DNA from: Catellatospora sp. TT07R-123
GTDB taxonomy: Bacteria > Actinomycetota > Actinomycetes > Mycobacteriales > Micromonosporaceae
NCBI RefSeq assembly: GCF_018327705.1
Contig: NZ_BNEM01000002.1
Location: 3,534,001 to 3,598,000 of the forward strand
Direction: 5' to 3'
DNA: 64,000 bases
The number at the start of each line of letters is the position of its first letter. Position 1 is the stretch's first letter. A program made the translations under genes and the position numbers. Shown here piece by piece: positions 45,414-54,611 of this stretch. Under the pieces are notes generated by a model, which saw nothing but the letters and a program-made list of their open reading frames with translations, was not told the origin of the DNA and made no database searches.

Positions 45414-46226
45414 ATGAACCGCCTGGACACCCTGTTTCCGGTGCGCCATCGCACCATCGCCGGCGGCATCGCCCTCGGTGGCCTGCTGCTGGCCGCGATG
45501 CTCGTCGCCGGGGTGATGGGGGTCCGGCACACGCCGCAGACCCACGCCGCGCCGATCCGCGAAACGGACACCATCACCGCCACCCAGCCCGAGCTGCAGG
45601 CCGCACTGCTGGCCCCGTCGGACCTGCCGCCGAGCTACGCACCGGCCCCGGCCACCAAGGCGCCGGCCGCGCCGCGGGCCGAGCGCTGCGCCAGCCTGCT
45701 CGGCGCCCCCGACGAGCTGATCCGGCACACCGCCGCCACGCTCGCCCCGCACCCCAAGAGCGCGGTGCGGCCCAGCGCCCAGGCGGTCTCCCGCCAGTAC
45801 GGCCCGACGTTGATCACCCAGGTGCTCACGACGTTCACCGGGGACGGGGCCGTGAGCACGCTGGAGGAACTGCGCCGGGTCGGGCAGCGCTGCCGCGACT
45901 TCAGCGCGGTGCTGGAGGACGGCACCGCCGTGCGGGTCCGCGTCGAGGACGTGCCGCGCGACCACCTGCCCACCGAGCTGCTGAAACTGGAGGGCGACGC
46001 GTTCGCGCTGCGGTTCACGCTCACCGGGTCGGACAAGACCATGACCGGGTATCTGGCGCTCGGCCGGGTCGGCAAGGTCCTGTCGGTGCTGCGGGAGATG
46101 GAGTCGACGCGGCACGGGGCAGTGGCCGACCTGGCCCACTTCACCGAGGTGCTGTCGCAGGCGGCGCGCAAGCTGCTGCCGCTCACGCTGGGAAAGCTCG
46201 GCGCGAGCCCGGCCCCGCTGGGCTGA
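45414..46226 (+). CDS. Membrane-anchored extracytoplasmic protein of unknown function
   Basis: The product is 270 residues. One transmembrane helix at about residues 15-37 is followed by an extracytoplasmic part of about 220 residues with two Cys (in ERCASLLG and GQRCRDFS) that may pair, and an alternating beta/alpha pattern. The fold resembles the sensor domain seen on PknH-type kinases, but the match is by eye only. It is divergent from glnA2. The ATG has AGGAGCTCCC upstream. Confidence 0.75.
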   Translation: MNRLDTLFPVRHRTIAGGIALGGLLLAAMLVAGVMGVRHTPQTHAAPIRETDTITATQPELQAALLAPSDLPPSYAPAPATKAPAAPRAERCASLLGAPDELIRHTAATLAPHPKSAVRPSAQAVSRQYGPTLITQVLTTFTGDGAVSTLEELRRVGQRCRDFSAVLEDGTAVRVRVEDVPRDHLPTELLKLEGDAFALRFTLTGSDKTMTGYLALGRVGKVLSVLREMESTRHGAVADLAHFTEVLSQAARKLLPLTLGKLGASPAPLG

Positions 46227-46301
46227 GCCGCGACGCCCCGCGCGCGGGGCACCGTCGCCTTAGGATGGGGCACCCCGGTCCCCTCCGCGACAAGGTGCGC
46301 C

Positions 46302-47237
46302 ATGTCCCCCTCCCCCGACCCCGCGCCGTCCCCGAGAGGCGCGTGGGCTGAACGGCTCGCCGGGATCCTGGCCGGATCGTTCGCGATCCCGCTGCTCGGC
46401 GAGATCCTGCTGGCGGTCATCAACAACCAGCAGTTCGACTACGTGCGTACGGCGATCACGGCGATGGTGCTCGGGATCGGAGCGGCGATCCTGTACGCCT
46501 CCCAGGTCGGCCGGATCGTGTTCGAGCGGGCGCGGGCCGCGTTCCTGATCGTGGCCGGTTTCGTCACCGCCACCCAGGGCTTCCTCCAGGCGGCCCGCCC
46601 GGAGTGGATGGCCGCAGCCCCGATCGAGGGCGTCGTCGGCATGATCACGCTGGTGCTGGGCCTGGCCGTGTTCGCCATCGGCTGGTTCTACTTCCGGGTC
46701 GAGGGCCCGGCCAAGGACGCCGCGATCCCCGCCCAGCGCAAGCCGCCCACGATCGAGCAGGTCACCTTCGACCGGGTGCCGGGCCGCTTCGACCCGGTCA
46801 AGCACACCAAGTACTTCGACGCCTGCCGCGCCGCCCTCAGCATGGACCAGCTGCACTACGTGGCCTACTACGAGGGCCGCACCCGTGTCTTCAACATCGA
46901 CGTGTTCGACCGGCTGGAGGACTTCCAGCCGGTGGAGACGACGCAGGCGGCCCGGCGGCAGCGCTACAACGAGCACGGGCCGCAGATCGTGGACCTGCTG
47001 CGCGAGCTGAACACGAAGTTCGACCCGCTGGAGACCGGGCCGCTGATCCGGATGGTGTTCGACGTCGAGCAGGGCGCGATCTTCTACTACATGATCAGCA
47101 GCAGCCCGGCGGTGCACGTCGTCGGCGTGACCCTGGACCAGGCGCAGATCCACACCGCCGACCACGACCTGGAGCTGCTCTCGGTCGAGCTGCGCCGCCG
47201 TTCCGGCCGCCTGCCGATCACCAAGGAGAACACCTAG
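46302..47237 (+). CDS. Membrane protein of unknown function with soluble C-terminal domain
   Basis: The product is 311 residues. Four transmembrane helices lie at about residues 20-40, 50-69, 78-98 and 110-131. A cytoplasmic domain of about 170 residues follows with FDPVKHTKYFDACRAALS and a Tyr-rich LHYVAYYEGRTRVFNIDVFDRLE segment, both of unknown meaning. Not recognised. It lies 89 bases before nadE. Confidence 0.75.
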   Translation: MSPSPDPAPSPRGAWAERLAGILAGSFAIPLLGEILLAVINNQQFDYVRTAITAMVLGIGAAILYASQVGRIVFERARAAFLIVAGFVTATQGFLQAARPEWMAAAPIEGVVGMITLVLGLAVFAIGWFYFRVEGPAKDAAIPAQRKPPTIEQVTFDRVPGRFDPVKHTKYFDACRAALSMDQLHYVAYYEGRTRVFNIDVFDRLEDFQPVETTQAARRQRYNEHGPQIVDLLRELNTKFDPLETGPLIRMVFDVEQGAIFYYMISSSPAVHVVGVTLDQAQIHTADHDLELLSVELRRRSGRLPITKENT

Positions 47238-47326
47238 CGGGTACGCCGTCTCCCCTGCCGGGTATGTGTCCGGGCACACGGGTGCCGGGACGGGCCCCGG
47301 CTGGGGCGATGCGCGAAGATGAGGTC

Positions 47327-49081
47327 ATGACCGCCACGCTGCGTCTCGCTCTCGCCCAGGTCAACCCCACGGTCGGCGACCTCGCCGGCAACGCCGCGCT
47401 GGTGCGCGAGTGGTCCGCCCGCGCCGCCGAGAACGGCGCCCACCTGGTGGCCTTCCCCGAGATGATGCTGACCGGCTACCCCGTCGAGGACCTGGTGTTC
47501 CGGCAGTCGTTCGTCGACGCCTCCCGCCAGGCGGTGGAGCGGCTCGCCGCCGACCTGGCCGCCGACGGCCTGGGCGAGCTGGCGGTGGTCGTCGGCTACC
47601 TCGACGCCGACGGACCGGCCCGGCTCGGCTCCGACAGCGCCTCGGCCGTCGGCCCGCGCGACTCGCTGGCGCTGCTGCACCGGGGCGCGGTCGCGGCCCG
47701 CTACGACAAGCACCACCTGCCCAACTACGGCGTCTTCGACGAGGACCGCTACTTCGTGCCCGGCGACACGCTGACCGTGGTGCGGCTCCAGTGGGCCGAC
47801 GGCGCCCAGGCCGACGTCGCGCTGACCATCTGCGAGGACATCTGGCAGGCGGGCGGCCCGTTCGCGGTCGCGGCCGCGGCCCGGGTCGGGCTGGTCGTCA
47901 ACATCAACGGCTCGCCGTACGAGCTGGACAAGGACGATGTGCGGCTGCCGCTGGTGGCCCGCCGCGCCGCCGAGGCCGGCGCGCCCGTGGCGTACGTCAA
48001 CATGATCGGCGGCCAGGACGAGCTGGTCTTCGACGGCGACTCCATGATCGTCGCCTCGGACGGGACGCTGCTGGCCCGGGGGCCCCAGTTCGACGCCGCG
48101 CTGCTCGTGCACGACCTCCAGCTGCCCGAGGCCGACCCGGACGCCCCCACCGGCGACCTGGGTGCCATGAAGGTGGCCCGGCACCTGCTGCGCACCTCGT
48201 GGGGCGCCCCGGTCGGCCCGCCCGCCGACGCGGGCATCGCCGCCCGCCTGGCCGACGAGGCCGAGGTGTGGCAGGCGCTCGTGCTCGGCCTGCGCGACTA
48301 CGTACGCAAGAACGGCGCGAAGTCGATCCTGCTCGGCCTGTCCGGCGGCATCGACTCCTCGGTCGTGGCCGCGATCGCGGTCGACGCGCTCGGCGCCGAG
48401 CACGTCGTCGGCGTCTCGATGCCCAGCGGCCACTCCTCGCAGCACTCGCGCGACGACGCCGCCGAGATGGCGCAGCTCACCGGCCTGGACTACCGGGTCG
48501 AGCCGATCCAGCACATGGTCGACGGCTTCCTGTCCAACCTGAACCTGTCCGGCCTGGCCGTGGAGAACCTCCAGGCCCGCGTCCGCGCGGTGATCCTGAT
48601 GGCGCTGTCCAACCAGGAAGGGCACCTGGTGCTCACCACCGGCAACAAGAGCGAGCTCGCCGTCGGCTACTCGACCCTCTACGGGGACTCGGTCGGCGCG
48701 TTCAACCCGCTCAAGGACGTGCCGAAGACCCTGGTCTGGAAGCTCGCCCGCTGGCGCAACACGGTCACGCCGGTGATCCCGGTCAGCTCGATCGAGAAGC
48801 CGCCCAGCGCCGAGCTGCGCCCCGGCCAGCTCGACACCGACTCGCTGCCGCCGTATGACCAGCTCGACGCGATCGTCGCCGGGTACGTCGACGGCGACCA
48901 GGGCCGCGACGAGCTCGTCGCGGCCGGGCACGACCCCGCCCTGGTCGACCGGATCCTCCGGCTGATCGACGGGGCGGAGTACAAGCGGCGCCAGTCCGCG
49001 CCCGGTACGAAGATCTCGTTCAAGTCGTTCGGGCGGGACCGGCGGCTGCCGATCACCAACCGCTGGCGCGAATCCCGCTAG
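47327..49081 (+). CDS. nadE: NAD+ synthase, glutamine-hydrolysing
   Basis: The product is 584 residues. The N-terminal nitrilase-like amidase domain has Glu45, Lys128 and Cys169 (in AFPEMML, RYDKHH and ICEDIW) as catalytic triad; the C-terminal synthetase has the PP-loop LSGGIDSS near residue 338 and the ATP/NaAD region TGNKSELAVGYSTLYGD. It uses glutamine ammonia to convert deamido-NAD to NAD. The ATG at 47327 has GATGAGG before it; a longer in-frame ATG at 47309 is weaker. The ~580-residue size is normal for actinobacterial NadE shorter forms. Confidence 0.96.
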   Translation: MTATLRLALAQVNPTVGDLAGNAALVREWSARAAENGAHLVAFPEMMLTGYPVEDLVFRQSFVDASRQAVERLAADLAADGLGELAVVVGYLDADGPARLGSDSASAVGPRDSLALLHRGAVAARYDKHHLPNYGVFDEDRYFVPGDTLTVVRLQWADGAQADVALTICEDIWQAGGPFAVAAAARVGLVVNINGSPYELDKDDVRLPLVARRAAEAGAPVAYVNMIGGQDELVFDGDSMIVASDGTLLARGPQFDAALLVHDLQLPEADPDAPTGDLGAMKVARHLLRTSWGAPVGPPADAGIAARLADEAEVWQALVLGLRDYVRKNGAKSILLGLSGGIDSSVVAAIAVDALGAEHVVGVSMPSGHSSQHSRDDAAEMAQLTGLDYRVEPIQHMVDGFLSNLNLSGLAVENLQARVRAVILMALSNQEGHLVLTTGNKSELAVGYSTLYGDSVGAFNPLKDVPKTLVWKLARWRNTVTPVIPVSSIEKPPSAELRPGQLDTDSLPPYDQLDAIVAGYVDGDQGRDELVAAGHDPALVDRILRLIDGAEYKRRQSAPGTKISFKSFGRDRRLPITNRWRESR

Positions 49082-49209
49082 AGATGCTGTGACCGACCGG
49101 GCAGTGAAATTCTGCACTGAACCCTGACATCGGCTGTTCAACAGGTGGAAACATCCTCCTCAGAGACCCGGGGACCGCGAGCGCGGCCACGAGGTGAGAG
49201 GAGACAGCG

Positions 49210-50049
49210 ATGTCTGACAGTGTGGGGTCCCTGTACGGGGCCAAGGCCGGCAGCCGGGTACGCGCCCGGCACCTGCAACTGGCCAAGGAGCGCGGCGAGA
49301 AGTGGGCCATGCTCACCTCGTACGACCAGTACACCGCCCAGATCTTCGACGAGGCGGGCATCCCGGTGCTGCTCGTCGGCGACTCGGCGGCCAACAACGT
49401 GTACGGCTACCCCACCACCCTCCAGGTGACCGTCGACGAGATGATCCCGCTGGCCCGCGCCGTCGTCGGGGCCACCAGGCGGGCACTGGTCGTGACCGAC
49501 CTGCCGTTCGGCTCGTACGAGGAGAGCCCCGCGCAGGCGCTGCGCACCTCGGTGCGCCTCATGAAGGAGACCGGCTGCCACGCCGTCAAGCTCGAAGGCT
49601 TCCGGCCCGAGCAGATCGCCGCGATCACCGGGGCGGGCATCCCGGTCATGGCCCACCTCGGCTTCACCCCGCAGTCGGAGCACCAGCTCGGCGGGTACCG
49701 GGTGCAGGGCCGTGGTGACGACGCGGCCGCCGTGCTGCTGGCGCAGTCGCGGGCCGTCGCCGAGGCGGGGGCGTTCTCGGTGGTGCTGGAGATGGTGCCC
49801 GGCGACGTCGCCAAGCAGGTGACCGCCGAGGTGCCGATCCCGACCGTGGGCATCGGCGCCGGGCCGGACACCGACGCGCAGGTGCTGGTGTGGCAGGACA
49901 TGGCCGGGATGCGGCCGGCCAGCGCCGGGCCGATGCCCCGGTTCGTCAAGAAGTACGCCGAACTGCACAACGTGCTGAGCGAGGCGGCGACGGCGTTCGC
50001 GGCCGACGTCCGCGAGGGCGCCTTCCCCTCGGCCGAACACACCTTCTGA
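49210..50049 (+). CDS. panB: 3-methyl-2-oxobutanoate hydroxymethyltransferase
   Basis: The product is 279 residues. [75 protein letters not shown] and [17 protein letters not shown] are the PanB landmarks, including metal ligands Asp and Glu. It makes ketopantoate for pantothenate and CoA. The ATG has GAGAGGAG upstream. It ends before a family A palindrome. Confidence 0.97.
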   Translation: MSDSVGSLYGAKAGSRVRARHLQLAKERGEKWAMLTSYDQYTAQIFDEAGIPVLLVGDSAANNVYGYPTTLQVTVDEMIPLARAVVGATRRALVVTDLPFGSYEESPAQALRTSVRLMKETGCHAVKLEGFRPEQIAAITGAGIPVMAHLGFTPQSEHQLGGYRVQGRGDDAAAVLLAQSRAVAEAGAFSVVLEMVPGDVAKQVTAEVPIPTVGIGAGPDTDAQVLVWQDMAGMRPASAGPMPRFVKKYAELHNVLSEAATAFAADVREGAFPSAEHTF

Positions 50050-50114
50050 CCCGCCCGCCCCACCCCCTGCCCGCCACTCCCCGCCGCCACTCCCCGCCGT
50101 CACCACCCGCCTTA

Positions 50115-50185
50115 CAAAGACGTTGGCCTATCTCGTCGACTTCGATCTTGTTTCAGTCGATGTAATAGGCCAACGTCTATGAAAA
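50115..50185. repeat. Family A palindromic repeat, copy 4
   Basis: Arms AGACGTTGGCCTAT and ATAGGCCAACGTCT pair exactly; the inner part (CTCGTCGACTT with AGTCGATGTA) is imperfect. It sits between the convergent panB and npdG genes and ends in GAAAAACC, as copy 3 does. Confidence 0.87.
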
Positions 50186-50245
50186 ACCGGGGCTGAAGCC
50201 GGAGCCGGAGCCGAGGACGGGCCGGGGACGGGGAATGCGTTCAGG

Positions 50246-50926
50246 TCAGAGGTCCGTCACGCGGATGCCTGCGTGGGCCTTGTACCGCTTGTTGATGGCG
50301 ATCAGGTTCGCCGTGAACGCCTCGATCTGCCCCGCGTTGCGCAGCCGCCCCGCGTGCACCCCGCGCATCCCCGCGATCCGCCCCGCCAGCGCCTGCACCA
50401 CCGCGACCGCGTCCCGGTCGTCGCCGAGCACCAGCACGTCCAGCTCGACCGACTGCACCGACGGGTCGGCCAGCAGCTCCGCGCTGACGTGGTGGAACGC
50501 GGCCGTCACCCGCGAGCGCGGCAGCAGCTTCTCCGCCTGCTGCGCGGCGCTGCCCTCCTCAATCGGCAGCGCGTACGGCCCCTGCTTGTCGAAGCCGAGC
50601 GGGTTCACGCAGTCGACAATGATCTTGTCGACGAGCAGGGGCTCCAGCTCGGCCAGCAGCTCGGCGTGCCCCGCGTACGGCACCGCCACGATGAGCACGT
50701 CCGACCGGCTCGCGATCTCGGCGTTCGCACCGCCCTCGACCCGGCCCGTGGAGGCGAGCTCGCCCGCGGCAGCCGCGGCGCGCTCGGCGCTGCGTGAACC
50801 GATGAGCACGTGCTGCCCGGCCAGCGCCAGCCGGTACGCCAGGCCGCGGCCCTGATCGCCGGTGCCGCCGAGGATGCCGACCGTCAGCGCGCTGACGTCG
50901 GGAAGGGAAGCGAGATCCAGTGCCAT
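50246..50926 (-). CDS. npdG: F420-dependent NADP+ oxidoreductase
   Basis: The product is 226 residues. TVGILGGTGDQGRGLAYRLA carries the NADP Rossmann loop, IGSRSAERA the 2'-phosphate Arg/Ser patch, DVLIVAVPYAGH and KIIVDCVNPLGFDKQ the later strands. It transfers hydride between F420H2 and NADP+. The cofactor pathway gene cofC is in the window. The ATG at 50926 begins just before the domain; upstream residues are not conserved. Confidence 0.92.
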   Translation of the reverse strand: MALDLASLPDVSALTVGILGGTGDQGRGLAYRLALAGQHVLIGSRSAERAAAAAGELASTGRVEGGANAEIASRSDVLIVAVPYAGHAELLAELEPLLVDKIIVDCVNPLGFDKQGPYALPIEEGSAAQQAEKLLPRSRVTAAFHHVSAELLADPSVQSVELDVLVLGDDRDAVAVVQALAGRIAGMRGVHAGRLRNAGQIEAFTANLIAINKRYKAHAGIRVTDL

Positions 50927-51020
50927 GCGCCCGATCCTCGCACCTGGAGCACCCAAAACACCCTGTGACATCTCTCCCAGAAACCACAACGATCGTTCAG
51001 CCCGCCTCGCGGCACCCGAG

Positions 51021-51049
51021 TTCGTGCATTTTCAGGGAAACTGCACGAA
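51021..51049. repeat. Small hairpin TTCGTGCA/TGCACGAA
   Basis: An eight-base-pair perfect stem with a 13-base loop. A partly similar segment (AGCACTTTCCCGAAACTGCACG) follows 18 bases later, so it may be a decayed duplicate. Confidence 0.6.
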
Positions 51050-51100
51050 CCCGACCCCCCATTCCAGCACTTTCCCGAAACTGCACGCCCACCCCAGGCC

Positions 51101-51144
51101 GGGCGGGGCGGGCCGGGGCGAGGCGGGCGGGGCGGGCCGGGGCG
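51101..51144. repeat. GC-rich tandem repeat, two 20-base copies
   Basis: Two exact copies of a 20-base GC unit (GGGCGGGGCGGGCCGGGGCG) spaced 24 bases apart, directly before the family B element. Confidence 0.75.
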
Positions 51145-51148
51145 GGCG

Positions 51149-51223
51149 TCAAGATCGGGCGAGTTGCCTGGCAACTGGGCGAAAGAGGGGGCGCCAAACG
51201 CACGTTTGCCCGGCAACTTGGCT
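51149..51223. repeat. Family B palindromic repeat, copy 4
   Basis: TCAAGATCGGGC, then GTTGCCTGGCAAC, then a GGGGGCGCCAA block, then TTTGCCCGGCAACTTGG. The inverse complement of copy 1 (5108) matches over most of its length, so copies 1 and 4 form a subfamily distinct from copies 2 and 3. Confidence 0.75.
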
Positions 51224-51246
51224 GGGCTTGGGGGTGGGGGTGCCGG

Positions 51247-51993
51247 TCAGGTGAGGGCGCGGAGTAGGAGGAGGACGGAGAGGGTCAGGCCGAAGGCGAC
51301 CACTACGCGGCGCAGGGTGCGGGCGGGGAGGCGGCGGCCCAGGCGGGAGCCGACGTAGCCGCCGAGCAGGGTGGTCGGGATCAGGACCGCGACGGCGGGC
51401 CAGTAGGCGGGGCCGAACAGGGCGTACACGGTGGTGGTGACCACGCCGACGGCGAGCTGGAGCACGTTCTTCACCGCGACCAGGCGGCTCAGCGGCTCGG
51501 TGAGCATCAGGCCCAGCACGGCCAGCAGGATCACGCCGAGGACCGAGCCGAAGTAGCCGCCGTACACGCCGACGGTGAACAGGAGCAGGCGCCGCAGCCA
51601 TACCGGATGAAAGTCGCCCAGCCAGCCGGACACGCGCCCCTGGGCCGCGAGCAGCAGCGAGGCCGCGAAGACCAGGACCGGCATGATCACCGCGTACGCG
51701 GCAGCCGGCGTACGCAGCAGCAGCACGCACCCGGTCACCGCCCCCGCGAGCACCAGCGGCACCAGCGACCGCAACCGCGCCGACCGCCCCCGCAGGTCCG
51801 GCCACGTCCCCGCCACGCTCGCCGAGTACCCGCCGATCACCGACATCACCGTCGTCACGCTCGCGCCGACCGGCGGCACCCCCGCCGCCAGCAGCGCGGG
51901 CAGCACCAGCAGCGAGCCGCCCCCGGCGACCGCGTTCACCGCACCGGCGAGCACACCGGCCACCGCGAGCGCGGGAAGCAGCAGGGCATCCAT
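51247..51993 (-). CDS. TauE/SafE-family permease
   Basis: The product is 248 residues with about seven to eight transmembrane helices. LAGAVNAVAGGGSLLVLPALLA and later VGVYGGYFGSVLGVILLA are the duplicated Gly-rich signatures of TauE/SafE, which export sulfite or organosulfur anions. The ATG at 51993 is chosen; longer in-frame starts would run into the 5' end of the RNase P RNA gene. Substrate not predictable. Confidence 0.9.
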   Translation of the reverse strand: MDALLLPALAVAGVLAGAVNAVAGGGSLLVLPALLAAGVPPVGASVTTVMSVIGGYSASVAGTWPDLRGRSARLRSLVPLVLAGAVTGCVLLLRTPAAAYAVIMPVLVFAASLLLAAQGRVSGWLGDFHPVWLRRLLLFTVGVYGGYFGSVLGVILLAVLGLMLTEPLSRLVAVKNVLQLAVGVVTTTVYALFGPAYWPAVAVLIPTTLLGGYVGSRLGRRLPARTLRRVVVAFGLTLSVLLLLRALT

Positions 51994-52055
51994 CGCCGCC
52001 GACCGTAGCCGGTACGGCACGGTGATCATGCCGGTTGTGCCACGTATCATGGTCA

Positions 52056-52488
52056 GCGCGACGGACGAGTCGACCGGGCGGTCGCGTCACCGCTGCGGCT
52101 CCGGCCCGGCGGTGCCGAGGAACGTCCGGACTCCACAGGGCAGGGTGGTTGCTAACGGCAACCCGGGGCGACCCGCGGGACAGTGCCACAGAAAGCAGAC
52201 CGCCCGCACTCCTCGGAGGAGCGGGTAAGGGTGAAACGGTGAGGTAAGAGCTCACCAGCACCCCGGGTGACCGGGGTGGCTAGGTAAACCCCACCCGGAG
52301 CAAGACCAAGACTGGCCGCCGTGAGCCCTCGGGCGAGCGGTGGTCGCGCGGACGTTCGAGGGCTGCCCGCCCGATGTCCGCGGGTAGGTTGCTAGAGCCT
52401 GTCGGCGACGGCAGGCGTAGATGGATGGCCGCCCCCGGTGCGCGAGCACCGGGACAAAATCCGGCGTACAGGTCGACTCGTCCGTCCC
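52056..52488 (+). ncRNA. rnpB: RNase P RNA (type A)
   Basis: About 433 bases. The P1 helix is formed by CGGACGAGTCGACC at 52062-52075 and GGTCGACTCGTCCG at 52471-52484. Conserved cores are GAGGAACGTCCGGACTCCAC, ACAGAAA, GGGTAAGGGTGAAACGGTG with GGTAAGAGCTCACC, and AGATGGATGGCCG near the end with ACAAAATCCGGC. Both ends are judged from P1 pairing and are accurate to a few bases. It matures tRNA 5' ends. Confidence 0.96.
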
Positions 52489-52543
52489 TGTACCGCTTCC
52501 GGCAGTCGCCGGCCAGCCGGGTATGACACCAGGCACGCCATGG

Positions 52544-52951
52544 CTACGAGCTGAGACGCTCTCCCGCGCTGCCGAGCCCGCGCAGGCGCTCCCAGGACAT
52601 CAGCGCGAAGGTGACGCCGAAGTACACCGCGACGGCCGGAAAGATCACCAGCGGCCCGGCGGCCAGGCGCTGCGCGAACAGCTGCAGGGCGAAGGTGGGC
52701 AGGAGGAACAGCACCCACACCACCTTGGCCGGCAGCGGCAGCCGCCACAGGGGCCGGACCAGTCCGAAGCCCTGGCGCTCGCCGGGCGCGGCCACGAAGA
52801 GCACGTAACCCACCGCCACCGCCATGGCGAGCAGGAGACTCACCGGCATCGGGAAGGTGGCGGTCACCCCCGACAGGAACTCGACCAGCCCGTAAACCGC
52901 CACAGCCAGCCCTGCCACGAGGGTCGACTTCGCTCTCACCTGCAACGTCAC
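52544..52951 (-). CDS. Small membrane protein of unknown function
   Basis: The product is 135 residues with four transmembrane helices (about 10-29, 34-53, 78-97 and 103-121). AKSTLVAGLAVAVYGLVEFLSG and a RPLWRLPLPAKVVWVLF segment are notable. Not recognised. The GTG at 52951 is one of several possible starts in GC-rich sequence. It is convergent with rnpB. Confidence 0.65.
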   Translation of the reverse strand: MTLQVRAKSTLVAGLAVAVYGLVEFLSGVTATFPMPVSLLLAMAVAVGYVLFVAAPGERQGFGLVRPLWRLPLPAKVVWVLFLLPTFALQLFAQRLAAGPLVIFPAVAVYFGVTFALMSWERLRGLGSAGERLSS

Positions 52952-53073
52952 GGCGCCCACCGTAGTAGCTGCCCGCCACCGCGTCCACCGCTGTTTCCGC
53001 AGATAGGTGGCGGTACCGCCCCCTGGCGGCGCGTATCGGGCTGGATGCGCCGTTCGCTGGCGCCGCCCGGCGG

Positions 53074-53922
53074 TCACATCCCGGGGTCGTCTCCGATGTT
53101 GTCGATGTGGACGGCGACGGTATCCGGGCTGGCTGGAACGTCTCCGTACTCCTGACCGGTGTAGAGCCACAGGCAGTGGCGGGTCCAGGGCAGGATTCCG
53201 CCGACCTCGCGGCAGCCGCGGTAGGAGCCGGACGTCGCGTCCAGGGACCAGCCGATCCCGCGCAGGTGATCGACGAGCCGGGTCACCGTCGTCGCGCGGG
53301 CGGCGCCGTCGGCGGCGATCACCACGAATTCCGCCGTGCAGTTGCCGCTGCTGCCGCCGGAGGCGCAGTGGTCGGCCGAGACCAGCCGCAGCGTCGGCGG
53401 CAGCGGCAGGAGCTCGCCGTCGCGGGCCTCGAAGCGCAGCGAGCCGTCGTCATCGCCCACGACTGCGGCTGTTCCGCAGGATACGAGCGACAGCACGCCG
53501 ACGAGCGCCGCCACCGCGACGACCCACCGCCATCGGGCCGCCGGGCGGATGTCCGAGCCTGCTCGGACCTGAGCGTTGTGGATGATGCGATCGACGAGCA
53601 GGGCGACCAGACCACCACCGCCCACCAGCAGCCAACCTGCGAACCAGTCGAACCACGGCGCACCGAGGCGGCCGCCCGGCCATTGCGATACGGCGAAGAC
53701 GGCGGCCATCGAGCCGATCAGGCATGCGCCGACAGCCGTTCCTGCTCGGCTGGCGCAGCTGCTGCCCCACGCCCAGGCGCCGACGACCAGCACCCCGGTG
53801 AGTGCCGCGGCGACTCCCGCCGACCACTCGCCCTGCAACAGCGGAAGAGTTCCGAGCAGTGCGCCCGCGATGCTCAGCCGCACTCGCCAACCCGAACCTG
53901 CCATGGAGGACATGCGAAACAT
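53074..53922 (-). CDS. Membrane protein with extracytoplasmic C-terminal domain, unknown
   Basis: The product is 282 residues. Four hydrophobic helices lie at about 15-30, 35-52, 65-82 and 93-110; a fifth (about 130-148) precedes an extracytoplasmic domain of about 130 residues with five Cys (in VSCGT, DHCAS, GNCTAE, RGCREV and RHCLW), suggesting disulfides. Not recognised. Three Met codons at the start leave the exact start open. Confidence 0.7.
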   Translation of the reverse strand: MFRMSSMAGSGWRVRLSIAGALLGTLPLLQGEWSAGVAAALTGVLVVGAWAWGSSCASRAGTAVGACLIGSMAAVFAVSQWPGGRLGAPWFDWFAGWLLVGGGGLVALLVDRIIHNAQVRAGSDIRPAARWRWVVAVAALVGVLSLVSCGTAAVVGDDDGSLRFEARDGELLPLPPTLRLVSADHCASGGSSGNCTAEFVVIAADGAARATTVTRLVDHLRGIGWSLDATSGSYRGCREVGGILPWTRHCLWLYTGQEYGDVPASPDTVAVHIDNIGDDPGM

Positions 53923-54053
53923 TAAAGCCCGTCGCGGTCGGCGGCGCTGTCCCTGAAGGGCGCTCAGGCGGCTGGCGTCCGGCCGTCCGGACCGCCGTCG
54001 CCGGGTGCCTTATCCGTTTGCCGCCGGTCTGCCCGGTCGGGTAGGAAGCTCGC

Positions 54054-54596
54054 ATGCTGCGAGGTGACAGGATCGGGCTGCGGGCCCGGCACGAGGACGA
54101 CATCCCGGTCCTGGTGGCCGAGCTGTACAACGACGTGGCCGGCTCCGCGCGGGCCGAATCCCGGCCGTGGCGGCCGGTCGCGCCCGGGATGAAGGACAGG
54201 CGGGTCACGCTCGACGACACCGAGCAGGGCAGCGTCCCGTTCTCGGTGGTGGAGCTGGGCGGCGGCACGCTGATCGGCACCGCGGCACTGTGGGGCATCG
54301 ACACCCACCACCGTTTCGCGCACCTCGGGCTGGGGCTGCTGCCGTCCGCGCGCGGCAAGGGCTACGGCAGCGACGTGGTCGCGGTGCTGTGCCACTACGG
54401 TTTCGTCGTACGCGGTCTGCACCGGCTGCAGATCGACACGCTGTCGGACAACGACGCGATGCTGCGCGCCGCCGAGCGCAACGGCTTCGTCCGCGAGGGC
54501 GTGCTGCGCTCCTCGGCCTGGGTGATGGGCGAGTTCCTGGACGAGGTCCTGCTCGGGCTCCTCGCCCCGGACTGGAAGGCGCGCTCGGCGGCATAG
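54054..54596 (+). CDS. GNAT acetyltransferase, RimJ/RimL type
   Basis: The product is 180 residues. LRGDRIGLRARHEDDIPVL at the start, THHRFAHLGLGLLPSARGKGYGSD with the acetyl-CoA loop, and NDAMLRAAERNGFVREGVLRSS are typical of the RimJ/RimL family. It could acetylate protein N-termini or small molecules. The start is an ATG. Confidence 0.88.
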   Translation: MLRGDRIGLRARHEDDIPVLVAELYNDVAGSARAESRPWRPVAPGMKDRRVTLDDTEQGSVPFSVVELGGGTLIGTAALWGIDTHHRFAHLGLGLLPSARGKGYGSDVVAVLCHYGFVVRGLHRLQIDTLSDNDAMLRAAERNGFVREGVLRSSAWVMGEFLDEVLLGLLAPDWKARSAA

Positions 54597-54611
54597 GCTG
54601 CCGCGAACGGA

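Larger units (their letters stand above)
50927..51246. other. Intergenic region with several small repeats
   Basis: 320 bases between npdG and the TauE gene on the same strand. It has a TTCGTGCA/TGCACGAA hairpin (51021-51049), a GC-rich 20-base tandem pair (51101-51144) and a family B element (51149-51223). No gene; the npdG promoter must be in the left part. Confidence 0.7.
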
